Numbered from the stretch's first letter, positions 1 through 5,013 are shown. The stretch is 5,576 bases of DNA from Planctomycetota bacterium (GCA_021852245.1 JAJZNY010000342.1:1-5576), one strand, 5' to 3'. The notes: a model not told the origin generated them from the letters alone. Program-made: numbers and translations.

Positions 1-11
1 TCGTAAGACAT
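1..11 (-). CDS. Start of an unidentified gene leaving the window (N-terminus only)
   Basis: An ATG at 11-9 opens a frame reading Met-Ser-Tyr before the window ends. A purine-rich Shine-Dalgarno-like stretch, AGGGAG, lies 5 bases upstream, and a good sigma70-type promoter (158-130) sits about 110 bases further up with no other convincing start between them. With only three codons visible the product cannot be named. It is transcribed in the same direction as rplM-rpsI but is separated from them by a terminator, so it is probably a separate transcription unit. Confidence 0.45.
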
Positions 12-34
12 AGGGACTCCCTGGATACTTCCAG
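12..34 (-). promoter_or_regulatory. Ribosome-binding site of the edge gene, inside small inverted repeats
   Basis: On the minus strand, CTGGA-AGTA-TCCAG (34-21) is a perfect 5-bp hairpin that ends where the Shine-Dalgarno AGGGAG begins. The Shine-Dalgarno itself lies in AGGGA-G-TCCCT (22-12), whose AGGG and CCCT arms could pair over an AGT loop. The two folds share bases and are mutually exclusive, so they could modulate access to the start codon. Both are short, and the regulatory reading is only an inference. Confidence 0.3.
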
Positions 35-129
35 TTACTAGAAAGAAGATATGGAAAAAAGCGATGGGCGGTGCGGGAATGGCTTCGGCCAACCTCGAAC
101 TCGGGCGCTACAGCCCACAGGCAAAAGAA

Positions 130-158
130 AGTATAGCAGTGTTCTTGTCAACATGCAA
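130..158 (-). promoter_or_regulatory. Sigma70-type promoter for the edge gene
   Basis: Read on the minus strand, TTGCAT (158-153) is followed after exactly 17 bases by TATACT (135-130). The -10 box is preceded by TGC, an extended -10 element. TTGACA at 151-146 also looks like a -35 box but is only 10 bases from the -10 box, which is too close. Transcription would start near 123, leaving a leader of about 110 bases before the ATG at 11. The remaining sequence between this promoter and the rpsI terminator (159-245) shows no convincing gene. Confidence 0.6.
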
Positions 159-245
159 GTGATGGAAAATTTCTCCAGATCGAATGGCTTCCTGACGACC
201 ACCCGGCTGGCGTATATTCCAGTCCGATATTCCCGAATTCGTTGA

Positions 246-278
246 TAATAAAAAAAGCCCGATCTGAATCGGGCTTTT
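246..278 (-). terminator. Rho-independent terminator of the rplM-rpsI operon
   Basis: The minus strand carries an 11-bp perfect stem, arms 278-268 and 263-253 (AAAAGCCCGAT pairing with ATCGGGCTTTT), closed by a 4-base loop. A run of seven T follows, including the A:T base of the stem, and then TATTA. The GC core followed by a T tract on the minus strand gives the direction. It lies about 28 bases after the rpsI stop codon. The plus strand also has TTTT after the stem, so weak bidirectional activity is possible. Confidence 0.92.
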
Positions 279-305
279 GTATTCACAATTGCGTATTTTA
301 TCCAA

Positions 306-758
306 TCAACGCTTACTGAACTGGAACGCACGACGGGCACCGCGCAGGCCATATTTTTTACGTTCCTTCATGCGGCTGTCGCGTGTGAGGAAGCCCCCAT
401 CCTGCATGGTCTTGCGCAGGTTGACATCATATAGGGTGATGGCCCGACCGACGCCCTGCACAATCGCCCCGGCTTGACCGGTAATGCCACCACCGTGCGC
501 TCGTACCAACACATCCACTTTACCCATCAGGCCGGCGTTGGTAAGCGGAGCGAGAATCTGCTGGCGATGCTGAACTTCGGTGAAAAAATTCTCGATTTCA
601 CGCCCATTGACGAGGAATTTGCCTTCGCCCGCCATCAGCCTCACCCGTGCTACCGACTCTTTTCGTCGGCCCGTACCCCAGAATATGGTTTTTCCACCCG
701 AGGTGACAATTTTTCCCGATGCCGCCTTCGGCGCTTCAGATGTCGCTGTTTCTGTCAT
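306..758 (-). CDS. rpsI: 30S ribosomal protein S9
   Basis: This is the small-subunit protein uS9, whose C-terminal tail reaches toward the P-site tRNA in the ribosome. It has 150 residues. The family signature GTGRRKESVARVRL is at residues 28-41, the glycine-rich segment HGGGITGQAGAI at about 88-99, and the basic tail typical of the family (LTRD, then ERKKYGLRGARRAFQFSKR) fills the last 27 residues and ends in Lys-Arg as expected. About 20 extra Ala/Thr-rich residues precede the part that aligns with the short enterobacterial S9; such extensions occur in several phyla. The ATG at 758 is the first start in frame, but its Shine-Dalgarno is weak. It lies 74 bases after rplM, in the conserved rplM-rpsI order, and is followed by a strong terminator. 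Confidence 0.97.
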   Translation of the reverse strand: MTETATSEAPKAASGKIVTSGGKTIFWGTGRRKESVARVRLMAGEGKFLVNGREIENFFTEVQHRQQILAPLTNAGLMGKVDVLVRAHGGGITGQAGAIVQGVGRAITLYDVNLRKTMQDGGFLTRDSRMKERKKYGLRGARRAFQFSKR

Positions 759-793
759 ATCTACCGTATCTCACTAAACTGCAAAACAAGCCC

Positions 794-819
794 TTGAGCC
801 AATCACGTGTATCGCTCAA
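794..819 (-). promoter_or_regulatory. Dyad-symmetric element in the rplM-rpsI intercistronic gap
   Basis: TTGAGC (794-799) and GCTCAA (814-819) are perfect reverse complements. The hexamer palindrome CACGTG (804-809) sits exactly on their common centre, so 10 of 13 half-positions are symmetric. In the mRNA the outer arms could form a 6-bp hairpin with a large loop between the rplM stop and the rpsI start, perhaps affecting coupling or processing. There is no T tract, so it is not a terminator. Its function is unproven. Confidence 0.35.
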
Positions 820-832
820 ATCGGTGAACTTC

Positions 833-1303
833 TTAAAGACTCAGCGCCTCCGGACGCTGCGCCGCGTGCGGATGATCCGCGCCGGCATAACATTTCAACT
901 TCGAAAGCATCCGAACCCCCATCTTGGTCTTCGGCAGCATTCGCTTCACCGCAAGCCGCATCACCAGATTGGGGTGCTTCGCCAGCACTTCCTGCATCGG
1001 TTTAACCCGGCGGCCGCTGGTATAGTAGGTGTAGTAGTCATATTCCCGCTGAGCAAGTTTTCGCCCGGTTACTTTAACTTTGCCGGTGTTGATCACCACG
1101 ACAAAATCACCTACATCCACCGTCGGCGTATAGATGGGTTTGTGCTTGCCCATGAGCCGAGTCGCGATTTCCGTGGCCAGACGTCCCAGGGTCTTACCAC
1201 TCGCATCGACGACATACCATCGATTTTCGACGTGTCCCACCCGTGCCAGTGTCGTTTTATCGGCCGTTGTACGCACTTTACGTTTTAATTCAGCTACTGC
1301 CAT
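833..1303 (-). CDS. rplM: 50S ribosomal protein L13
   Basis: This is the large-subunit protein uL13, which binds 23S rRNA early in 50S assembly. It has 156 residues. Family blocks in order are RWYVVDASGKTLGRLATEIA at about 28-47, GKHKPIYTPTVDVGDFVVVIN at 52-72, the RRVKPM...VKRMLPKTKMG segment at 98-129 (usually VRGMLPK or VKRMLPK), and LKCYAGADHPHAAQRPE at 136-152. About 15 residues precede the point where the enterobacterial protein starts; no later Met offers an alternative, and the ATG at 1303 is the natural start. The Shine-Dalgarno is weak: GGAAAG lies about 11 bases upstream, partly in a small hairpin. It is the first gene of the rplM-rpsI operon, with a promoter at 1490-1463. Confidence 0.97.
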   Translation of the reverse strand: MAVAELKRKVRTTADKTTLARVGHVENRWYVVDASGKTLGRLATEIATRLMGKHKPIYTPTVDVGDFVVVINTGKVKVTGRKLAQREYDYYTYYTSGRRVKPMQEVLAKHPNLVMRLAVKRMLPKTKMGVRMLSKLKCYAGADHPHAAQRPEALSL

Positions 1304-1317
1304 CCGTCACATCACTT

Positions 1318-1331
1318 TCCAGTCCGCTGGA
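1318..1331 (-). promoter_or_regulatory. Small hairpin next to the rplM ribosome-binding region
   Basis: TCCAG-CGGA-CTGGA on the minus strand forms a perfect 5-bp stem with a 4-base loop, 14 bases before the rplM start. The 3' arm contains the GGA of the only Shine-Dalgarno-like stretch (GGAAAG). In E. coli the rplM-rpsI operon is autoregulated by L13 at its leader (established knowledge). Whether this hairpin plays a similar part here is speculation. Confidence 0.25.
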
Positions 1332-1462
1332 TGGAGACAAGCCGCACAGGCATCTCATCCATTCCGGTTCATCCATACGTCCTGCCGGTTCAATCCGACA
1401 CGGACCCATAAACACCATTTCTCTTCCGCCAGCCGCAAATCTCCGCGCGGCAGAAACCCTAT

Positions 1463-1490
1463 AGTTTATACAGCCCTTGCCGCCTGTCAA
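1463..1490 (-). promoter_or_regulatory. Sigma70-type promoter of rplM-rpsI
   Basis: On the minus strand a consensus TTGACA (1490-1485) is followed after 16 bases by TAAACT (1468-1463). An overlapping TATAAA (1470-1465) gives a better hexamer but only a 14-base spacer. Transcription would start near 1455 and give a leader of about 150 bases before the rplM ATG at 1303. The promoter lies after the AhpD-like gene, so the ribosomal operon need not depend on read-through. Confidence 0.6.
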
Positions 1491-1508
1491 TAAACATCGA
1501 AAATGACC

Positions 1509-1533
1509 CTGACATGCAGGCTGCCCTTGTCAG
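1509..1533 (-). other. Hairpin after the AhpD-like gene, possible weak terminator
   Basis: CTGACA (1533-1528 on the minus strand) and TGTCAG (1514-1509) are perfect 6-base complements. GCA and TGC inside could add a short inner stem. The sequence after it is GGTCATTTTC, with only a short T run. It sits 36 bases after the stop of the AhpD-like gene and just upstream of the rplM promoter, the right place for a terminator, but the T tract is poor. Confidence 0.25.
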
Positions 1534-1569
1534 TCGACCTCAGATCGATCTCGCGCCGTGAGTTGGATG

Positions 1570-1923
1570 TTAAGCCGCCTCGGAATGCTTATGCTGCGCC
1601 ATCGTATCAATCGCCAAAGCCGAATGAGCATAAGCTCCGCCGGCTCGCATTTCGGCTGCTACCCATATGGCTTCCATAATCTGCCATTCCGTGGCACCGG
1701 CTCGCAAAGCTCCGGCTGTATGGGAGCGGATGCAGTAGGGGCACTGCGTTACATGTGCCATGGCTACCGCGATGATCTGCTTGGTCATGGCGTCCAACGC
1801 GCCAGCGGCAAACACCGCCTGACTGAAATTCTTAAACGCTTCGGCCGGCCCCGGCGATAGTTCCCGCCGATGTCGAGCGATGTCCGGTGTTGCGGGTGGA
1901 TAAATAGATTGGGCATCTGACAG
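1570..1923 (-). CDS. AhpD-like / carboxymuconolactone decarboxylase-family thiol protein, CTG start
   Basis: This is a 117-residue all-helical AhpD-like protein. The redox motif CPYC (Cys61, Cys64) followed by His68 matches the CX2CX3H core of alkylhydroperoxidase AhpD; the position of the relay Glu in AhpD (EX11CX2CX3H) is Gln49 here. The end, EAIWVAAEMRAGGAYAHSAL at about 84-103, is typical of the family. An in-frame GTG at 1815 would give only 81 residues and remove the first helices. The frame stays open upstream to a TGA at 1941-1939, and the CTG at 1923-1921 lies 7 bases after AGGAG (1935-1931), giving a start of Met-Ser-Asp-Ala-Gln and a normal family length. No in-frame ATG exists in the extension, and TTG is also absent there. 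The substrate is unknown; it is the last gene of the cupin/hemerythrin run, 45 bases after cupin B. Confidence 0.85.
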   Translation of the reverse strand: MSDAQSIYPPATPDIARHRRELSPGPAEAFKNFSQAVFAAGALDAMTKQIIAVAMAHVTQCPYCIRSHTAGALRAGATEWQIMEAIWVAAEMRAGGAYAHSALAIDTMAQHKHSEAA

Positions 1924-1935
1924 GGGGTGGCTCCT
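1921..1935 (-). promoter_or_regulatory. Shine-Dalgarno AGGAG that decides a CTG start
   Basis: The minus strand reads AATAAGGAG, then 7 bases, then CTG. This is one of the best ribosome-binding sites in the window and it points to a CTG codon. The ATG a few bases downstream of the CTG is out of frame and would give no long product. Confidence 0.75.
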
Positions 1936-1968
1936 TATTCAATAAAGCACGCGGAAACTCGCGGCCGA

Positions 1969-2319
1969 TCACTGGCGAATCATGGTAAGAAGCATCTTAA
2001 GTTCGACTGGCGCACGCACCGAGTGCGGCCGGCATGCCGGAAGAAGGAGCACCTCACCGCGTTGCACCCTGTGCAGCGTTCCGGCTAAAGTGATTTCCGC
2101 CTCACCGTCCACCACCTGCACCACCGCGTCAAATGGCGCCGTATGCTCGCTCAATTCCTGGCCCGCATCAAAGGCAAAGAGGGTAACGTTACCCGCCGGC
2201 CGTTTGAGCAGAACGCGACTGACCACAGATCCGGTCTGGCAGCGAATCAATTCAGCAAGATTGACTGCGGTATGTGGCCAAGTCTCGGTTTCAGCGGGCG
2301 TTGACGGTGTATCTGACAT
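1969..2319 (-). CDS. Small single-domain cupin protein (cupin B)
   Basis: The protein has 116 residues and a single cupin_2-type beta-barrel. Cupin motif 1 is seen in AGQELSEHTAPFDAVVQVVDG (residues 52-72), with His59 but Ala where the second His of HXH is usual, and motif 2 in GEVLLLPACRPHSV (88-101), with His99. The metal site therefore lacks at least one classical ligand; Asp64 or Gln68 might contribute. The ending LKMLLTMIRQ is typical of small cupins of this kind. The ATG at 2319 has AGGG 7 bases upstream. It sits between the hemerythrin gene (62-base gap) and the AhpD-like gene (45-base gap). The fold is clear; the ligand and reaction are unknown. Confidence 0.88.
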   Translation of the reverse strand: MSDTPSTPAETETWPHTAVNLAELIRCQTGSVVSRVLLKRPAGNVTLFAFDAGQELSEHTAPFDAVVQVVDGEAEITLAGTLHRVQRGEVLLLPACRPHSVRAPVELKMLLTMIRQ

Positions 2320-2381
2320 TATTTTTCCCTTTCAAAAATTCGCCAAACCACTACTCTCAATCGGACAATTCATCATCGCGG

Positions 2382-2897
2382 CTACTTTGGTGGATGGCGA
2401 TCCTGACCTCGCGGTCCGGGGCCGCGTTTGCGACAGCCCGGACGTCGGGCTTCGATTTCCGCAGTCGCCAGACCAACCGCCCGCAACTGTTCCGGCGTTG
2501 CGCGATCCTGTATGGCCATAAACAGAATCCGCTCTTCCCAGCGCACATGGTCGTGCAATGCCTGCCCGACCTCGGCACACCAAGCTTGCAGTTCCTTACC
2601 CTTCCCAGCCGGTATGGCTTCGTCCGCCAATCGACGAAGCTGATGATGTTCCTTCATCATTCGCTCAATTTCAGAAGCTTGCATGAGGGGAATCAACAGT
2701 TCCTCTTCTTCGTCGAAGTGGGAACTGATTTCCCCCCGCCAAGCGGCCAAAAACGCATCCCGGGCATGATGGGCGCGATCTCCGTCTGCGGACGCTGCGG
2801 CACTCAGATCGCGTGCCACCCGCAGAGCAACGAAATGATCCCGTGAAAATGGCTGCAGGCTTTCGTGCCTTTTGAGAGGTGGATGCTCATCCGTCAT
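2382..2897 (-). CDS. Hemerythrin-like HHE-domain protein
   Basis: The product is a four-helix-bundle di-iron protein of 171 residues, presumably cytoplasmic; no signal peptide or membrane segment is visible. Likely iron ligands, in order, are His21 (SRDHF), His60 and Glu64 (SHFDEEEE), His84/His85 (KEHHQL), and His117 with Glu121 (HDHVRWEE). This is the HHE pattern. Such proteins bind O2 or NO, or act in iron and redox homeostasis (family knowledge). The ATG at 2897 is preferred over the GTG at 2924 because GGAGAAA (2911-2905) lies 7 bases before it. The last 20 residues are basic and rich in Gly and Pro (RRPGCRKRGPGPRG) and fall outside the domain. It lies between two cupin genes. Confidence 0.9.
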   Translation of the reverse strand: MTDEHPPLKRHESLQPFSRDHFVALRVARDLSAAASADGDRAHHARDAFLAAWRGEISSHFDEEEELLIPLMQASEIERMMKEHHQLRRLADEAIPAGKGKELQAWCAEVGQALHDHVRWEERILFMAIQDRATPEQLRAVGLATAEIEARRPGCRKRGPGPRGQDRHPPK

Positions 2898-2982
2898 GTC
2901 GATCTTTCTCCGGTCCGCCGTCACGCCCGCTATGCACGTCAGGACCTAAAGCTCATTATCCGGAGTCTCTACCAGGCGAAAT

Positions 2983-3372
2983 CTATGATTCGGGACTCAC
3001 GGTAACAAGCACATCACTTTCCTCTTCAGCCTTGACCATGTGCCTGGCGCCGCATGCAATGGTTAATATCTGCCCCGGCTTGAGTTCATGGCGGGCGCCT
3101 TCGACCGTAACGATCACAAAACCTTTCAGAAGGTGCACGGTCACAACGCCCTTGACCGCATGTTCCGGCAACTGGGTGAAGCGTTCAAATACAAACAGCG
3201 CGACCGTCAAGTTCCCCTGCTTAAAGCAAGTCTCCTGGCGGTGTCCCCTTTCGCCGGTATTAATTTCCCTTCGAAGACGATGCGCGACCTCGGCCAAGTC
3301 TACCAAATGGGTGACTCCGGAAAAGCGGCTTTCGGGATGAGGTCGCATACGCGAATGATCTGGATTCTGCAT
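2983..3372 (-). CDS. Small single-domain cupin protein (cupin A)
   Basis: With the ATG at 3372 the product has 129 residues. The cupin core runs from about residue 53 to the end: a motif 1-like stretch around LPEHAVKGVVTVHLLKG (68-84), with His71 and no second His at the HXH position, then LKPGQILTIACGARHMV (97-113), with His111. The metal site is therefore reduced in the same way as in cupin B, and the two look like distant paralogues. Start choice: GGAGG (3384-3380) lies 7 bases before the ATG at 3372. An ATG at 3378 is only 1 base from it, and the upstream GTG (3411) and ATG (3402) have no such site. It is the first gene of the cupin/hemerythrin/cupin/AhpD run. The role is unknown. Confidence 0.85.
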   Translation of the reverse strand: MQNPDHSRMRPHPESRFSGVTHLVDLAEVAHRLRREINTGERGHRQETCFKQGNLTVALFVFERFTQLPEHAVKGVVTVHLLKGFVIVTVEGARHELKPGQILTIACGARHMVKAEEESDVLVTVSPES

Positions 3373-3409
3373 GTTCATGCCTCCGTTGGCTTTGCCTGCC
3401 ATAATAAAC

Positions 3410-3441
3410 ACTTATGAACAGCGCCCTTCGCGCCCATAAGT
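3410..3441 (-). promoter_or_regulatory. Leader hairpin upstream of cupin A
   Basis: ACTTATG (3410-3416) and CATAAGT (3435-3441) are perfect 7-base complements. Inside them GCGC (3421-3424) and GCGC (3430-3433) can pair over a 5-base loop, giving a two-tier hairpin with a small asymmetric internal loop. In the predicted mRNA it lies about 25 bases before the GGAGG ribosome-binding site. On the minus strand a T-rich GTTTATTAT follows, too broken for a standard terminator. It could be an attenuator or stability element (inference). Confidence 0.4.
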
Positions 3442-3516
3442 TTTCACTCTCCGGCAAGCGGCATGTTGAGTTCGCCGGCCGAGCCGAGTGTTCTCCATCG
3501 TCCTACCGTTAACTTG

Positions 3517-3545
3517 AGTATACAACTCCAATCATGAGATGCGAA
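3517..3545 (-). promoter_or_regulatory. Sigma70-type promoter of the cupin/hemerythrin/AhpD run
   Basis: Minus-strand TTCGCA (3545-3540, four of six matches to the -35 consensus) is followed after 17 bases by TATACT (3522-3517). Transcription would start near 3510 with a leader of about 138 bases before cupin A. A short dyad, GAGT-N5-ACTC (3516-3528), brackets the -10 box, and the palindrome at 3541-3559 overlaps the -35 box. Both positions suit repressor control. Confidence 0.5.
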
Positions 3546-3559
3546 TACTGCGTATTCGC
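3541..3559. promoter_or_regulatory. Perfect 19-base palindrome, likely operator
   Basis: GCGAATAC-TGC-GTATTCGC has two perfect 8-base arms around a 3-base centre. It overlaps the inferred -35 box of the cupin/hemerythrin promoter and lies 67 bases past the alkA stop. No T tract follows on either strand, so a terminator is unlikely. Size and symmetry fit a dimeric repressor site; the regulator is not in the window. Confidence 0.55.
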
Positions 3560-3596
3560 GTGACAGTGAATATCGAAAGCGATTCATCGGGCGCTC

Positions 3597-3616
3597 GAAT
3601 CCTCGCGATCGGATTC
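3597..3616. repeat. Short inverted repeat after alkA
   Basis: GAATCC (3597-3602) and GGATTC (3611-3616) are perfect complements around an 8-base loop, starting about 10 bases after the alkA stop. There is no T tract. It might protect the mRNA end or be chance. Confidence 0.25.
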
Positions 3617-3625
3617 CAAAGGGCA

Positions 3626-4540
3626 CTAAATATGCCCCGCAAGTTGCAGGTTCAGGAGCAAGAGATGGAAGTAGACCAGTCCTCCAAAACCCTCCCATCG
3701 ACGCATAAGAGTTCGTGTGGCGACGTAATCCAGCGGCCGGTGGAGCTGCAGCCAACTTTCAAGGTTGTGTCTCGCCCCCACGTCATCGGCCGGAAAAACA
3801 TGCGTTCGGCCGAAGCCACGCAGCATGACATATTCCGCCGTCCACCGGCCGATCCCGCGGTGACTCTGGAGGCGGTCGGAGAGCGCCTCGTCCGAAAGCC
3901 CCTGCAATTCGACGTTTTCGAGTTGTCCGTTGTTAATGGCCTGAGCCAATGAGACGATGGTCCGCGCCTTGGCCGCACTCCATCCGCATGCTCGCAATTC
4001 ATCCGGTGACATGGAACCCACGGCCGTCGAGGTTGGAAATGCAAACGGCGCCAAGCCATGCGCGGCTTCACCGTTGGCCTGCTGCGCCAGCCGGTTAAGC
4101 AGCTGAATTCCAACGGCCAGTGATAACTGCTGGCAGGCAACAGCACTGGCGAGCGCTTCCAAGAGTGTCGGAAAACGGGGCGGCCTCATGCCAACAAATG
4201 GCTTCACGAGGGAAAGCAACTTCGCATCACCGCGGGCCATGCGATAAAAATTCCGCAGGTCAACATTCAGGCCCAGCATCACGGTCAACATCGATCGGAT
4301 GGATCGTTTGATTCCAGGGTTTGAAAGCGGTAATTCCGCAATAACCCGCAACTGTGGCGACGCGGCATCGCCGCTCTGTGTCAGGTGAACGGGCACGTAG
4401 ATGCCATGAACCGGAAGCACGCGCGAGTAGGTTTTGCCGTCCCAGCAGTCAATGGCGTTTTCTGCTCGTCGCCGCAGGGTCCACACGGTAAGATCCAATC
4501 GGAACGGTGGGGTGGGCTTGAGAATCAGGTGTAGTGACAT
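3626..4540 (-). CDS. alkA: AlkA-type 3-methyladenine DNA glycosylase (HhH-GPD family)
   Basis: This 304-residue base-excision-repair enzyme would remove alkylated purines such as 3-methyladenine from DNA. Residues 1 to about 110 form an AlkA-like N-terminal domain (note PFRLDLTVWTLRRR at 12-25). The helical HhH-GPD part runs from about 120 to the end. The helix-hairpin-helix is at about 223-241, with HRGIGRWTAEYVMLRG, followed by HVFPADDVGARH (247-258). By comparison with E. coli AlkA (catalytic Asp in its PDD motif), Asp253 is the likely catalytic residue and Asp252 its neighbour. No Cys-rich tail for an iron-sulfur cluster is seen, which argues against the Nth/MutY branch. The ATG at 4540 has a distant GGGAAG upstream. 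It follows the YeaO-like gene by 62 bases. No Ada-type regulator is visible. Confidence 0.9.
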   Translation of the reverse strand: MSLHLILKPTPPFRLDLTVWTLRRRAENAIDCWDGKTYSRVLPVHGIYVPVHLTQSGDAASPQLRVIAELPLSNPGIKRSIRSMLTVMLGLNVDLRNFYRMARGDAKLLSLVKPFVGMRPPRFPTLLEALASAVACQQLSLAVGIQLLNRLAQQANGEAAHGLAPFAFPTSTAVGSMSPDELRACGWSAAKARTIVSLAQAINNGQLENVELQGLSDEALSDRLQSHRGIGRWTAEYVMLRGFGRTHVFPADDVGARHNLESWLQLHRPLDYVATRTLMRRWEGFGGLVYFHLLLLNLQLAGHI

Positions 4541-4602
4541 CGACGCTGCTTCCCGAGAGTGCGGACAGTTGCAAAAGCTTAACGGGTTCGCCTCGTAGAG
4601 GA

Positions 4603-4950
4603 TTAAGAATCCAGAAATTCGCTCAGCACAACGGCGCTGTTATGCTCCTCATCGCGGGCGGCATATACCAGCGTAACCGCGCCCTTGCATATCCATTGAC
4701 GCAGGGTATTGACGGCGGCGGAATTGGCCTTGAGTTCCTCGCGGTAGCGTCTTCTGAATTCAGGCCATTTCTCCGGATCATGGCCGAACCATTTCCGCAG
4801 TTCGACGCTTGGCGCAATTTCCTTGAGCCAGCAATCAATAGCCGCCTTGTCTTTGGTGATTCCTCTTGGCCAGAGACGTTCCACAAGAATCCTGGCGCCG
4901 TCCTCCGGCGAAACTGGCAGGTAGACGCGTTTGATCCTGACATTTCTCAC
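4603..4950 (-). CDS. DUF488 / YeaO-family protein
   Basis: The product has 115 residues, the usual length for this compact cytoplasmic family. Recognised blocks are the N-terminal IKRVY, RILVERLWPRGITKDK at about 20-35, the Trp/Phe-rich ELRKWFGHDPEKWPEFRRRY at 50-69, and the end TLVYAARDEEHNSAVVLSEFL at 93-113, the hallmark of YeaO proteins. The biochemical function of the family is not established, so none is claimed. The start is the GTG at 4950: GGAGGA (4961-4956) lies 5 bases upstream and the product then begins at the normal family start. It lies between the SPASM/SEC-C gene (63-base gap) and alkA (62-base gap), possibly in one transcript. Confidence 0.9.
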   Translation of the reverse strand: MRNVRIKRVYLPVSPEDGARILVERLWPRGITKDKAAIDCWLKEIAPSVELRKWFGHDPEKWPEFRRRYREELKANSAAVNTLRQWICKGAVTLVYAARDEEHNSAVVLSEFLDS

Positions 4951-5013
4951 GGCAATCCTCCATCATATTGGATGCCAAACGCCTCGGAACTGAAACACAC
5001 GGAACTCCGGATT

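Noticed and set aside
146..151. Consensus TTGACA on the minus strand considered as the -35 box of the edge promoter.
   Set aside because: It is only 10 bases from the TATACT box; TTGCAT at 158-153 has the correct 17-base spacing.
38..352. A 104-codon open frame on the minus strand across the rpsI terminator region.
   Set aside because: It overlaps the end of rpsI in another frame, runs through the terminator and the promoter at 158-130, and its translation resembles no protein family.
719..1288. A 189-codon plus-strand open frame opposite rplM.
   Set aside because: It is the antisense shadow of the conserved rplM gene, with an unnatural composition rich in His, Arg and Phe.
1290..1490. A 66-codon open frame in the rplM leader that overlaps the rplM start; considered as a leader peptide.
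   Set aside because: It begins inside the -35 box of the promoter, has no convincing ribosome-binding site and shows no domain or peptide-attenuator pattern.
2274..2846. A 190-codon plus-strand open frame opposite the hemerythrin gene.
   Set aside because: It is the shadow of a clear HHE-domain gene, spans an intergenic gap and has no recognisable domain.
3508..3518. GTTAACTTGAG resembles half of the E. coli SoxR site (CCTCAAGTTAACTTGAGG).
   Set aside because: The other half (CTACC in place of CTCAA) does not mirror it, and the spacing to promoter boxes is not that of a MerR-type promoter. It is probably chance around a GTTAAC core.
4985..5009. CGGAACT repeated twice between the SPASM/SEC-C gene and the YeaO-like gene; considered as a terminator or operator.
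   Set aside because: The copies are direct repeats in a short gap, there is no usable stem with a T tract, and two 7-base copies can arise by chance.
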